From assembly GCF_004402495.1 (NCBI RefSeq), contig NZ_SOFH01000017.1, positions 1-64,000 on the forward strand: DNA of 64,000 bases, read 5' to 3'. The position numbers were made by a program, and so were the translations under genes. Positions 46,870 through 57,969 of the stretch are shown here, one piece after another. The number at the start of each line of letters is the position of its first letter. Position 1 is the stretch's first letter. Under the pieces are notes generated by a model, which saw only the letters and a program-made list of their open reading frames with translations, had not been told where the DNA came from and ran no database searches. Source of the DNA: Cryobacterium sp. HLT2-28 (lineage in GTDB: Bacteria > Actinomycetota > Actinomycetes > Actinomycetales > Microbacteriaceae).

Positions 46870-47175
46870 CACTGCAGGAAGAAATTGATCGTGGGACCGG
46901 ATCCACCGGTTGCCCGGTGGCGCCGCCAGTGATGCTTCCCCCCTCAAGGGAGAACCGCGGTCCCCCTTTGTGAGGACAGACTATTGCGGGACGCCATCCG
47001 ACGTCCAGACCCCGGCACCCCCAAGCCGAGGGACAGCGGCGATTCCCGCACCCCCCAATTCGGGGCCCCACCCTGACCGCGGCCGGGATCCGGCCGACTA
47101 CTGCCGCGGCACCTCCCGCCGCCTGGCAACCTCCGGCCGTCGCGGCGGCGCGGGCTGCCGGTGGAGAATGGGGAA
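46870..47175. other. Non-coding stretch upstream of the quinone oxidoreductase gene
   Basis: No supported gene. It is C/G-rich, with short C-runs and no strong operator. Probably holds the promoter of the oxidoreductase and the two genes that follow. Confidence 0.5.
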
Positions 47176-48249
47176 ATGGGAAACGCCACGAAACTGCCCT
47201 TGTCCATGCGCGCCCTCGTGATCGACCGGCCCGGCGCTGCCGACGAGTTGCACCTCGCCGACGTGCCGGCTCCGATCGCCGTGCTCGATGAACTCATCGT
47301 GCGTGTCGTGGCGGCCGGGGTCAACCCGATCGACGCCAAGACCCGCGCCGGGAAGGGCGTGTCCGCGGCGATCTCCGCCTACCCCGCGGTGCTCGGCAAC
47401 GACTTCAGCGGCGTCGTCGTCAGCGCGCCGTACGAGGCGTTCCCGCTCCAGCCCGGCGACGAAGTGTACGGCATGGCGAGGGTCCCTCGCACCTCGGGCA
47501 GCTACGCCGAGTACCTCCCCGTGTCCAGCCTGAGCGTCACCCGCAAACCCAAGCGGCTCAGCCACATCGAGGCCGCCGCCGTGCCGGTCGCCGCGCTCAC
47601 CGCCTGGGGGATGGTCGTCGAACTGGCCGAGGCAGCACCGGGGCAGCGGATGCTCATCCACGCCGGCAGCGGCGGCGTCGGCCACTTCGCGGTGCAGTTC
47701 GCCAAGGCGTTCGGCGCCCATGTGATCGCCACCGGGTCGCCCCGCAACCTCGACTTCCTCCGCCAGCTCGGCGCCGACGAGGTCATCGACTACACCGAGA
47801 CCCGGTTCGACGAGGTCCTCTCCGAACTCGACTCGGTGATCGACCTGATCGGCAACGTGCACGACAACACCGGCACCCGGTCGCTCACCGTGCTCCGCGA
47901 AGGCGGCATCCTGGTGAACGCGCCCACCGGGAGCTGGCCGACGATGGCCGCGGATGCCGCGGCCGCCGGCATCCGCGCCACCGGCTACAAGGTCCCCGCC
48001 GACGCGCGCACCCTCGACCGGATCAGCGGACTGATCGAGGACGGCACCGTGCGGGTGCACGTCGACCGGGTGTTCGAGCTCGCCGACGGGGCAGCGGCCC
48101 ACCGTCTGATCGAACAGGGCCACACCAGGGGAAAGATCGTGCTGCGAATCTCGGACGTGCCGCTGACCACCGCGGGCGGCGCGGTGACCGGGAGCGAACC
48201 CGGCCCCGCGAACGGCCGGGGCCCGGCTGACGCGGACCCCCGCGCGTGA
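47176..48249 (+). CDS. Quinone oxidoreductase-like, zinc-independent alcohol dehydrogenase family
   Basis: A 357-residue medium-chain reductase. GVNPIDAKTRAGKG near the N-terminus marks the quinone-reductase branch, AVPVAALTAWGMV and IHAGSGGVGHFAVQFAKAFGAHVIATGS form the nucleotide-binding fold. The C-terminal 30 residues after LRISD are low-complexity. NADPH-dependent reduction of quinones or enones is likely. Start uncertain: ATG at 47176 or a GTG at 47161. It overlaps the photolyase start by four bases. Confidence 0.87.
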   Translation: MGNATKLPLSMRALVIDRPGAADELHLADVPAPIAVLDELIVRVVAAGVNPIDAKTRAGKGVSAAISAYPAVLGNDFSGVVVSAPYEAFPLQPGDEVYGMARVPRTSGSYAEYLPVSSLSVTRKPKRLSHIEAAAVPVAALTAWGMVVELAEAAPGQRMLIHAGSGGVGHFAVQFAKAFGAHVIATGSPRNLDFLRQLGADEVIDYTETRFDEVLSELDSVIDLIGNVHDNTGTRSLTVLREGGILVNAPTGSWPTMAADAAAAGIRATGYKVPADARTLDRISGLIEDGTVRVHVDRVFELADGAAAHRLIEQGHTRGKIVLRISDVPLTTAGGAVTGSEPGPANGRGPADADPRA

Positions 48250-49730
48250 CCGGCGCTCGTGCAGGGGACGACGCCGCCGCGGGAACCGGACCGTCGATCG
48301 TCTGGTTCAGGGACGACCTCCGCCTCGCCGACAACCCGGCGCTGCACGCGGCCGTCGAGCGCGGCCGGCCGATCGTGGCCGTCTACGTGCTCGACGAGGA
48401 ATCGGCCGGGATCCGGCCGATCGGCGGTGCGGCCAGGTGGTGGCTTCACGGGAGCCTGGTCTCCCTCGCCGATTCGCTGGAGAGCCTCGGCGCGCGGCTG
48501 ACGCTCCGGCGCGGGCCGGCCGAGGCGGTTCTGACCGGACTGGCGGCATCCGTCGGGGCGGGCGCAGTGTTCTGGAACCGCCGCTACGGCGCCGCCGAAC
48601 GGGCCGTCGACGCCCGCCTGAAAACAGGGTTGCGGCAGTCCGGCCTCTCGGCCGACAGCTTCGCCGGGTCGCTGCTGCACGAGCCGTGGACGATCCAGAC
48701 CGGCCAGGGCGGGTCGTATTCGGTGTTCACCCCGTTCTGGCGGGCCTGTCAGGCCGCACCGCCGCCCCGGCCTCCCTACCCGGCGCCGGCGGCGCTCCCC
48801 GGCTACCTGGGGACGCTCCCCTCCGACGACCTCGCGGACTGGGCGCTCCTGCCAGAGCGGCCCGACTGGGCTCCGGGGCTGCGCGCGGCGTGGCAGCCGG
48901 GCGAGGCCTCCGCGCAGCGTCTGCTCGACGGTTTCCTTCGCGACGCGCTCCCCCGGTACGCCGACGAACGTGACGAGCCGGCCCGGGCGGCCACCTCCCG
49001 GTTGTCGCCGCACCTGCGCTGGGGCGAGATCAGTCCATTCCAGATCTGGCATGCGACCGAGTGGACTCGGATCGGCCTGACCGGTCGAGCGCAGGAGAGC
49101 GCTACCCGGTTCCTCACCGAGGTGGGCTGGCGGGAATTCGCCCACCACGTGCTGTTCAACGCCCCCGACCTGGCCACCGTGAACCTGCGGCCCGAGTTCG
49201 ACGCATTCCCCTGGCCGCCGCTCGACCGGACGGCCCTCGCCGCCTGGCAGCAGGGCCGCACCGGCTTCCCCCTGGTCGACGCCGGGATGCGCGAGCTCTG
49301 GCGCACCGGCAGCATGCACAACCGGGTGCGGATGGTGACGGCGTCGTTCCTGATCAAGAACCTGCTGATCGACTGGAGGGAGGGCGAGGCGTGGTTCTGG
49401 GACACCCTCGTCGATGCCGACGCGGCGAGCAACCCGTTCGGCTGGCAGTGGGTGGCCGGCTCCGGCGCCGACGCCGCGCCCTACTTCCGGGTGTTCAACC
49501 CCGAGCTGCAGGCGAAAAAGTTCGACCCCCAGGGCGAGTACATCCGCGAGTACGTGCCCGAGTGGGGCACGGATGCCTATCCAGCGCCGATCGTCGACCT
49601 CGGCGAGACGAGACGGGCGGCCCTGGCCGCCTACGAGCAGATCAAGGGCGGCAAGGATCAGGCGCTCGCGGCCCGCGCCCTGGATCCAGGGTCGACCGGC
49701 ACCCGCTCCGGCGGACCCGGATCGGCTTAG
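48246..49730 (+). CDS. phr: Deoxyribodipyrimidine photolyase
   Basis: A 494-residue flavoprotein that splits UV-induced pyrimidine dimers with blue light. IVWFRDDLRLADNPAL opens the antenna domain; the FAD domain has TSRLSPHLRWGEIS, WREFAHHVLF, RTGFPLVDAGMRELWRTGSMHNRVRMVTASFL and DADAASNPFGWQWVAGSG, all diagnostic. Typical length. It starts with GTG overlapping the oxidoreductase stop and ends overlapping the convergent GNAT gene by four bases. Confidence 0.95.
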   Translation: MTGARAGDDAAAGTGPSIVWFRDDLRLADNPALHAAVERGRPIVAVYVLDEESAGIRPIGGAARWWLHGSLVSLADSLESLGARLTLRRGPAEAVLTGLAASVGAGAVFWNRRYGAAERAVDARLKTGLRQSGLSADSFAGSLLHEPWTIQTGQGGSYSVFTPFWRACQAAPPPRPPYPAPAALPGYLGTLPSDDLADWALLPERPDWAPGLRAAWQPGEASAQRLLDGFLRDALPRYADERDEPARAATSRLSPHLRWGEISPFQIWHATEWTRIGLTGRAQESATRFLTEVGWREFAHHVLFNAPDLATVNLRPEFDAFPWPPLDRTALAAWQQGRTGFPLVDAGMRELWRTGSMHNRVRMVTASFLIKNLLIDWREGEAWFWDTLVDADAASNPFGWQWVAGSGADAAPYFRVFNPELQAKKFDPQGEYIREYVPEWGTDAYPAPIVDLGETRRAALAAYEQIKGGKDQALAARALDPGSTGTRSGGPGSA

Positions 49731-50254
49731 AGGGCCCGTTCCAGCACGAAGTCATCCTCGTACCGCCCGCCGACGAGGAAGCGCTTCACGCCGACCTTGA
49801 CGAAGCCGTTCTTCTCGTAGAACCGGATGGCTCGCCCGTTCTCCTGGTTCACGCCGAGCCAGCTGCCGACGGCGCCGCGCTCCCTGGCCGCAGCCAGCGT
49901 CGCCGCCATCAGCGGGGCAGCGACTCCGCGGCCATGGATTTCCTCGCGCAGGTAGCATTTGCTGAGCTCTGCGGTGGGGCGGATGCTGATGGCGGCCCTG
50001 GCGTCGGCATCCGTCGGATCGCCGAAGACGAGCATGGTGTACCCCTGCAGGGTGCCGTCCTCCTCGGCGACCAGGACGACCCGGTCCGGGTCGGCCAGAA
50101 ACCCGGCGAAGTTGGACTCGGCGAGCACGTCGCGGAGGAACTCGGCCACCGCCTGCTCCGTGGTGTGCGCGGGCGTGGCCAGCCGGAAGGTGGCCGCGGC
50201 CAGTTCGGCCAGCGCCGCGGTATCCGCCCCGGTTGCCCGTCGTATCGTCACCAT
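49727..50254 (-). CDS. GNAT-family N-acetyltransferase
   Basis: A 175-residue acetyltransferase. The acetyl-CoA motif is YLREEIHGRGVAAPLMAATLAAARERGA, followed by WLGVNQENGRAIRFYEKNGFVKVG, the typical C-terminal GNAT block. Substrate unknown. Its stop codon overlaps the photolyase stop on the opposite strand. The ATG at 50254 directly follows a weak site. Confidence 0.9.
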   Translation of the reverse strand: MVTIRRATGADTAALAELAAATFRLATPAHTTEQAVAEFLRDVLAESNFAGFLADPDRVVLVAEEDGTLQGYTMLVFGDPTDADARAAISIRPTAELSKCYLREEIHGRGVAAPLMAATLAAARERGAVGSWLGVNQENGRAIRFYEKNGFVKVGVKRFLVGGRYEDDFVLERAL

Positions 50255-50341
50255 CGCTTCACCCTACCGATAGCCGCGCCCGCCGGTCGCAATCCCCCCT
50301 CCATCGCCCGACAGGCCGCGAGGAGGGGAGATCGGACGGGG

Positions 50342-52087
<1,746 letters not shown>

Positions 52088-52172
52088 GATCTGGTCTCCT
52101 TCGGTGAGCGTCCTTGCTTGCCTGTGCACCAACTCTGCGCCGCCCGGGCACCCCGCAGGCCGTTCCAGTCAA

Positions 52173-52194
52173 CAGAAGAAGATCAGTTCTTCTG
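52173..52194. promoter_or_regulatory. Palindrome between aceB and its regulator
   Basis: CAGAAGAA-N6-TTCTTCTG is a perfect 8-bp inverted repeat in the 142-bp divergent promoter region, 36 bases before the regulator start. A partial copy (GAACTTCTG) follows. It is the best candidate for the regulator's binding site, although Corynebacterium RamB uses a different core. Confidence 0.65.
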
Positions 52195-52229
52195 CTTGCG
52201 TGAACTTCTGCCCCGTGTGACGATGAGTC

Positions 52230-53720
52230 ATGGTCAACGCCGATCCGCTCCTTCGTTCCGCCCTCTCCGCTCCCCCGGCGGCCGAGCACGGGCTTGACGC
52301 CCTCACGCTCGGGCGTCGCATCCGTGAACTGCGCACGACCAGGAGGATGACCCTCGACAGCCTCGCTGCGGCCATCGACCGGGCCCCGTCGCAGGTCTCG
52401 ATGATTGAGAACGGCAACCGGGAGCCACGCCTGTCGATGCTGCGCACGATCGCCATCGCCCTCGGCACCACGGTCGACGACCTCCTGAAGCCGGAGGCCC
52501 CCTCCGAGCGGGCCGCGCTGGAGATCGCCGTCGAACGCGCCCAGCGCGGTGCGGTCTTCACGGCGCTCGGTCTGGCGAAAATCCGGGTCAGCCGGGCAAC
52601 CAGTGACGAGACGCTGCAGACGATCCTCACCCTGCACCATGAGATCGAACGGCTGCATCGCGAACGGGCGGCCACCCCCGAGGAAGCCAGGCGGGCCAAT
52701 GCGCAACTGCGGGCGACGATGCGCGCCAGGGACAACTACTTCCCGGAGCTCGAGGAACAGGCGCTCGAGTTGCTCACCGCCGTCGGCCATTCCGGCGGGC
52801 CCGTGTCGCACCAGGTGGTCGCCGACATGGCCACCCACCTCGGCTACTCGCTGCACTACGTCGGCGACCTGCCGCATTCGACCCGGTCGGTCACCGACAA
52901 GCGGAACGGCCGGATCTACCTGCCGACCGCCCAGTCTGCCTCGCGGGACTCACGCACCCCCATCCTGCAGGCGTTCGCGAGCCTGCTCTGCGGCCACGAC
53001 GAACCCGGAAACTACGCAGAATTTCTCCGCCAACGGGTGGAGACGAACTACCTGACCGCGGCCATCCTGCTGCCCGAGAAGGACACCGTTCGGCTGCTGA
53101 CCGAGGCGAAGAACCTGCGCCGCATCTCGATGGAGGACCTGCGCGACGCCTTCTCGGTGTCCTACGAGACGGCCGCACACCGGTTCACGAACCTCGCCAC
53201 GGCGCGACTGGGCATCCCCGTGCACTTCATGAAGGTGCACGAGTCCGGCACGATCATCAAGGCCTACGAAAACGACTCGGTGCGCTTTCCGAGCGACGCC
53301 CTCGGCGCGGTCGAGGGCACGACCGTCTGCCGCAGCTGGACCGCACGGACCGTGTTCGACGTGCCGGACCGGTTCAGCCCCTGGTACCAGTACACGGACA
53401 CCCCGAGCGGCACCTTCTGGTGCACCTCGCGGATCGAGAAGGCGAAGGAGGGCGAGTACTCGGTGAGCGTGGGGGTACCGTTCGACCATGTGAAGTGGTT
53501 CCGCGGCCGGGAGACCACCAATCGCGCCGTCTCCCGCTGCCCCGACGAGTCGTGCTGCCGCCGGGCCCCGAACGACCTGGCCACCCGCTGGGCCGGCCAG
53601 TCCTGGCCGGCCGCGCGCACCCCGACGAGCCTGCTCGCCGCACTGCCCACCGGTACCTTCCCGGGCGTCGACCAGACCGAGGTGTACCAGTTCCTCGAAT
53701 CCCACTCTCCGACGCACTGA
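52230..53720 (+). CDS. RamB/ScfR-type short-chain fatty acid (acetate) regulator
   Basis: A 496-residue XRE-family regulator. The helix-turn-helix is at about 27-80 (LGRRIRELRTTRRMTLDSLAAAIDRAPSQVSMIENGNREPRLSML), followed by an ImmA/IrrE-like middle part and a C-terminal region with FWCTSRIEKAKEGEYSVSVGVPFDHVKWFRG and CPDESCCRR, as in RamB and ScfR proteins. RamB controls glyoxylate-cycle genes in Corynebacterium. The divergent aceB makes the same role likely here. The ATG at 52230 is chosen from alignment of the N-terminal region. Confidence 0.88.
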   Translation: MVNADPLLRSALSAPPAAEHGLDALTLGRRIRELRTTRRMTLDSLAAAIDRAPSQVSMIENGNREPRLSMLRTIAIALGTTVDDLLKPEAPSERAALEIAVERAQRGAVFTALGLAKIRVSRATSDETLQTILTLHHEIERLHRERAATPEEARRANAQLRATMRARDNYFPELEEQALELLTAVGHSGGPVSHQVVADMATHLGYSLHYVGDLPHSTRSVTDKRNGRIYLPTAQSASRDSRTPILQAFASLLCGHDEPGNYAEFLRQRVETNYLTAAILLPEKDTVRLLTEAKNLRRISMEDLRDAFSVSYETAAHRFTNLATARLGIPVHFMKVHESGTIIKAYENDSVRFPSDALGAVEGTTVCRSWTARTVFDVPDRFSPWYQYTDTPSGTFWCTSRIEKAKEGEYSVSVGVPFDHVKWFRGRETTNRAVSRCPDESCCRRAPNDLATRWAGQSWPAARTPTSLLAALPTGTFPGVDQTEVYQFLESHSPTH

Positions 53721-54129
53721 CCGGGCCGGGCCGCCGTCCCGGTATCAGCCGGGTCAGGCGGCGGACGCGGGTTCGGGCACGCGGTGCAGGACGTCGACGA
53801 GCGCCGGCTCCGGCTTCCATTCGGCGTCGGCGAGGGTGCTCGGGCTCGCGCTCATGCTCGCGGCGGCCCGCGGTGCGCGCCGCCAGGCATCCGTCCCCCG
53901 TCCCGCGACTGTCGGCACCGGCGGCAACGCGGATGCCGGCCCCGTGCCCGACCGGGAACCCGCCCCGGAAACCGCCCGGGTCTGACCTGCCTCCTGTGGC
54001 CAACGCAGGACATCCGCGGCCCGGCCGGCGTGAACCCCGCGGACCAGTGCCGCGGATGCGCGCGGCCGGCCCGGATCTCCTGAGTTAGCCACCAGTCGAC
54101 GCGCGCTCGGGCCGAGGGCGGGAGCGGCC
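53721..54129. other. Gap between the RamB-like gene and the transglutaminase cluster
   Basis: No confident gene. A minus-strand frame ending at 53754 contains SASPSTLADAEWKPEPALVDVLHRVPEPASAA with natural-looking composition, but no start with a spaced ribosome-binding site and no homologue I recognise. It might be a short protein of about 33 residues or a remnant. Confidence 0.4.
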
Positions 54130-54975
54130 TCAGGCCTCCCGGGTGATCTCCACCCGCACGAACAGCTCGGAGCCGAACGGCCCGGCGAACACGCCGCGCA
54201 GCGGCGGCACGTCATTGTAGTCGCGGCCGCGGCCGACCGAGACGTGGCGGTCGCCGATCCCGATCGAGTTGGTCGGGTCGAAGCCGCGCCAGTCGCCGCA
54301 GAACCACTCGACCCAGGCGTGGGATTCGCCGGTGACGGTCTCGCCGATCCCGGCATCCGGCCGGGGGTGCAGGTAGCCGGAGAGGTAGCGGGCGGGGATT
54401 CCGACTGAGCGCAGCGCGCCGAGCGCGATATGGGTGATGTCCTGGCACACCCCGCGCTTGTCGCTCCAGGCCTCCGCGGCGGTGGAATGGACGCCGGTGA
54501 CACCCTGCACGTACTGCATCCGCTCGCCGATCGCCGTGCAGATCTCCAGCGCCGCGTCGCATGGGCGCTCGTGCCGGGAGACGATCTCAGCGGCTAATTG
54601 CTGCACGTCGGCGGGCGGCTCGGTGAGCCGGGTCTGCCCGGAATGCTCCACGGTCGCGGTGCTGCGCACGGCGATCGCGGCCAGTTCGGCCCAGCCCATC
54701 GGATGGGCCAGGTGGGTGAGCGGCCGCACCTCGACCAGGCTGGTGGCAGTGAGGGTGAGCTCGGCGTGCGGGGTGAGAACCTCGAACGAGGACACCTGGG
54801 TGCCCCAGTGGTCGACGTAGTTGTGGTTGCTCGACACCGGAGAGATCTCGAGGTTGGAGTACAACACCAGTTGCTCGGGGGAGCTGACCGGGAGCATCCG
54901 GGCCTCGTTGTAGGAGGCAGCCACCTCACCCTGGTAGCGGTAGCCGGTGCGGTGCCGGATCGGGTGCCGGTTCAC
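54130..54975 (-). CDS. Transglutaminase-like cysteine protease family protein
   Basis: A 281-residue protein of the transglutaminase-like superfamily, with the N-terminal bacterial segment HRTGYRYQGEVAASYNEARMLP and the catalytic triad Cys177 (DKRGVCQD), His219 (GESHAWVEW) and Asp233 (GFDPTN). These proteins commonly occur with alpha-E and circularly permuted ATP-grasp proteins, as here; the biological role of the trio is unresolved, and a link to peptide modification or amide-bond chemistry is inferred. The GTG at 54975 overlaps the alpha-E stop. Confidence 0.9.
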   Translation of the reverse strand: MNRHPIRHRTGYRYQGEVAASYNEARMLPVSSPEQLVLYSNLEISPVSSNHNYVDHWGTQVSSFEVLTPHAELTLTATSLVEVRPLTHLAHPMGWAELAAIAVRSTATVEHSGQTRLTEPPADVQQLAAEIVSRHERPCDAALEICTAIGERMQYVQGVTGVHSTAAEAWSDKRGVCQDITHIALGALRSVGIPARYLSGYLHPRPDAGIGETVTGESHAWVEWFCGDWRGFDPTNSIGIGDRHVSVGRGRDYNDVPPLRGVFAGPFGSELFVRVEITREA

Positions 54976-55901
54976 GAGACCTCCCCCGTCCAGGTCGGCA
55001 CGGTGCTGGTCGGGAAGTACCGCTCACCGATGGCCCCCGAGGCCGTGCTGGTGGCCTCCTGCACGATGTCCATCTGGTGCGGCAGATCATTCAGGATGTC
55101 CATGATCGGCCGGTATTCAAGCTGGCTGCGAATCTGCCCCAGCACCCGCTGCGCCTGGTCGGACACGCCGACCCGGTCCGTGCGGGGCTCCATCTCCCGC
55201 AGGCACTGCTCGGCCCGGGACACGGAGAACACGATCGACCGCGGGAACAACCGGTCCAGCAGCAGGAATTCCGCCGCATTCCGCGCCGACGGCACGCCGC
55301 GGTAGGTGCGCAGGTACGATTCGTAGGCGCCGCAGGAGCGCAGGATCGTCGTCCAGGACGGCCCGCTCGTCTCGGTCAGCGACCGGGTCGCCAGCAGCCG
55401 GGCGGTCATGTCCGCCTGCTCGAGGCTGCGGCCGAGGTTGAAGAAGTGCCAGGCCTCGTCGCGGCTGACCCCGGACTCCACGATTCCCACGGCGAGCGCG
55501 GCGCGTTCGCGCACCCAGCCGAAGAAATCGTGGGTCTTCTCGCTCGCCACCTTGCGCGGCATCCGGGCGCTCGTCGTGTTCAGGCATTCCCACAGCTCGG
55601 TGGGCACGATCTCCCTGGCCCGCCGCGCGTTCTCCCTGGCCGCTTTGACCGAATAGGCGATCGAGGCCGGATGCGCACGGTCGACGGCCAGGGTCGCGAG
55701 CACGTCCTTGCGGGTGAGCAGCCGGTCGGGCGGAACGTCGCTGCCCATCAGGTGCAGCAACGACTGGCAGGCGATGCTCTCCTCGATCCACGGATCCTCG
55801 AGCAGGAGCTGCAGGTGCACATCCAGGATCCGGGCCGTGCCGTCGCTGCGCTCGATGAAGCGTCCGATCCAGAACAGGCTTTCCGCGATTCGGCTCAACA
55901 T
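54972..55901 (-). CDS. Alpha-E domain protein
   Basis: A 309-residue all-helical alpha-E protein, starting [26 protein letters not shown], the family signature. [25 protein letters not shown] forms the second conserved block. Usually encoded between a circularly permuted ATP-grasp and a transglutaminase, as here, with unknown biochemical function. The ATG at 55901 overlaps the end of the ATP-grasp remnant. Confidence 0.9.
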   Translation of the reverse strand: MLSRIAESLFWIGRFIERSDGTARILDVHLQLLLEDPWIEESIACQSLLHLMGSDVPPDRLLTRKDVLATLAVDRAHPASIAYSVKAARENARRAREIVPTELWECLNTTSARMPRKVASEKTHDFFGWVRERAALAVGIVESGVSRDEAWHFFNLGRSLEQADMTARLLATRSLTETSGPSWTTILRSCGAYESYLRTYRGVPSARNAAEFLLLDRLFPRSIVFSVSRAEQCLREMEPRTDRVGVSDQAQRVLGQIRSQLEYRPIMDILNDLPHQMDIVQEATSTASGAIGERYFPTSTVPTWTGEVS

Positions 55902-57036
55902 TCCTGGACCTTCCTCTTCCCGACAGGTCGCGCGCACGCCTGTTGCTCGTTGTCGTTGAACGGTTTGTCCTGCGGCGAGTGGTCGACCGCGTGCACCACC
56001 CCGGCCGAGCGCACGTTCGCCGCCTGGTCCGCGACGAGACCCTGCACACCGCGGGCCGCCGTCTCGGCGGAGAAGTCCGGTTCGGACCCGATCACCCAGG
56101 TGTCCTTCGACCCGCCGCCCTGGCTGGAATTGACGACGAGTTCGCCCTCCGGCAGCGCCACCCGGGTGAGGCCGCCCGGCAGCACCCAGACGTCGGTGCC
56201 GTCATTCACGGCGAACGGGCGCAGGTCGGCGTGCCGGGGGCGCAATCCGTCTTCGACGAGGGTGGGGATGGTTGAGAGCTGCACGACCGGCTGGGCTATC
56301 CAGCCGCGGGGGTCCTTGACGAGTTGCTTCCGCAGGGTCTCCAGTTCGGCCGCGGATGCCGCCGGCCCCACCACGAGGCCCTTCCCGCCCGACCCGTCCA
56401 CGGGCTTGACCACGAGCTCGTCGAGCCGGTCGAGCACCTCCTCGAGGGCGAGCGGGTCCTCCAGCCGCCAGGTGTCGACGTTGGGGATGATCGCCTCCTC
56501 GCCGAGGTAGTAGCTGATCAGTTCGGGCAGGTAGGTGTAGACGAGCTTGTCGTCGGCGACGCCGTTGCCCACCGCATTGGCGATGGTCACATTGCCCAGC
56601 CGGGCCGCCATCAGGATGCCGGGCGACCCCAGCTGGGAGTCGGCGCGGAACTGCAGCGGGTCGAGGAACTCGTCGTCGACCCGGCGGTAGATCACGTCGA
56701 CCCGGGTCGGGCCGGCCGTGGTGCGCATCCAGACCCGGCCACCCGAGCAGAACAGGTCACGGCCCTCGACGAGTTCGGCGGGAACGGGCGTTCCTCGCCC
56801 GCGAAGTCGAAGGTCACCCCCTGCGCGAGATAGGAAGAGGCGAGGGCATCCGTTCGCCCCCGGAGTTCCTCCTGGGTCATCCGGGCCAGCGCGTTGAAGA
56901 CGTCCTTGTACGCCGCGCGGGCTTCGAACGGGGTGAGCGAGGAGAGATCGGGGAACATCTCGTCCCAGGCGCTGAGGGCGCCTCCTTTCGCCCGAAGTGC
57001 CGCGGTAGCGCCGTAGCCCGTGAACAGGTCAACCAT
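55895..57036 (-). pseudogene. Circularly permuted ATP-grasp gene with internal deletion and frameshift
   Basis: The 5' part (57036 to about 56783) encodes [30 protein letters not shown], and [19 protein letters not shown], the normal N-terminus of a circularly permuted type 2 ATP-grasp. At about 56778-56783 it jumps, in a different frame, to [33 protein letters not shown]. The C-terminal part then continues to 55895 with [30 protein letters not shown] and [14 protein letters not shown]. About 170-180 residues (roughly 0.5 kb) present in full-length family members are missing, so no functional enzyme is expected. The two pieces lack much of the N-terminal fold. Confidence 0.85.
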
Positions 57037-57121
57037 GATGGGAGCGTAGCGGCACCGTGTTGCCACGATGTTTCACGGAAATGTCCACCGAACGGCATAC
57101 GATCGTCCTCCCCATTCGGGT

Positions 57122-57150
57122 TCCGAACGGCGGACATCCGGGCCGTTCGG
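57122..57150 (-). terminator. Hairpin after the GntR gene
   Basis: CCGAACGGC (57123-57131) pairs with GCCGTTCGG (57142-57150) around a 10-base loop, 25 bases past the GntR stop. It may terminate the CoA-transferase operon. No T tract. Confidence 0.5.
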
Positions 57151-57174
57151 CCCCCCGGCGGACGCGGGGATTGC

Positions 57175-57855
57175 CTACAGTGAGGCCACTCGCATCCGTT
57201 CTTCCTCATCGCGCACGACCGTCGGTGCGACCGAGTTCCGGGCCGCGAGGATGTGCGAGCGCATCGCGACCTCGGCCCAGAGCGTGTCGCCGGATTGCAG
57301 GGCGGTGAGGATGTCCCGGTGGTGGTGGTTGCTGACCGCCCGGAAGCGTGCCCCGTCGCGGCGGAAGTAACTGCTCATCATGGGAACCCGGGTGACGGAT
57401 GCCGCGAGCGCGATCAGCTGGGTGCTCTGGGACGCGGCGACGACGATGTGGTGGAACTCGGCGTTGAGCTCGCTGAGCCGGGCGATGCCGGCGTCGTCGG
57501 TCGCCCGCACGAACTCCTCCATCTGCCCGATCAGCACCGCGAGCCGCTCGAGGTCGGCCTGCCCGATCAGGTCCGCCGCGAGCCCGGCCGCCCGGCTCTC
57601 CAGGGTCGCCCGGAGGAAGTACGTCTCCCGGAGCGCGTCGGCGGTCCAGGCGACGACGGTCGCCCCGCGGTTGGGCACGAATTCGACCAGGCCGGCCTCG
57701 TCGAGCCGGCGCAGCGCCTCGCGCACGGGGGTGCGACTGACCCCGAGCTCCTCGGCCAGGGCCGCCTCGCGCAGGGTGGCATTGGCCGGCAGGTCGCCGG
57801 AGAGGATGCGCCCGCGCAAGGTCGCATACGTGGTCTGGCCCCCGGTCACCGCCAC
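57175..57855 (-). CDS. FadR-type GntR regulator
   Basis: A 226-residue GntR regulator with helix-turn-helix TTYATLRGRILSGDLPANATLREAALAEELGVSRTPVREALRRLDEAGLVEFVPNRG (seen as shorter motif LGVSRTPVREALRRL) and an all-helical FCD effector domain containing ETYFLRATLESRAAGLAA, ELNAEFHHIVVAAS and SNHHHRDILTAL. Histidines in HHIV and HHHRD fit a metal-bound carboxylic acid effector. It follows the acyl-CoA dehydrogenase gene on the same strand and may regulate that operon. The GTG at 57855 is preferred to 57873. Confidence 0.88.
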   Translation of the reverse strand: MAVTGGQTTYATLRGRILSGDLPANATLREAALAEELGVSRTPVREALRRLDEAGLVEFVPNRGATVVAWTADALRETYFLRATLESRAAGLAADLIGQADLERLAVLIGQMEEFVRATDDAGIARLSELNAEFHHIVVAASQSTQLIALAASVTRVPMMSSYFRRDGARFRAVSNHHHRDILTALQSGDTLWAEVAMRSHILAARNSVAPTVVRDEEERMRVASL

Positions 57856-57969
57856 TTCGCCCCCAAGTCGCACAACGCTAGAAGCTCACTATGGCACAAA
57901 CGAAACCGGCAACCCCGCTATCCGCCCGGGTCAAGCCCGGCCAGGACCTGCCGGAGGGCGCCCGGCCCG

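Noticed and set aside
53784..54083. A 99-residue plus-strand frame between the RamB-like gene and the transglutaminase gene
   Set aside because: Arg/Pro/Gly-rich and without a ribosome-binding site or any recognisable motif.
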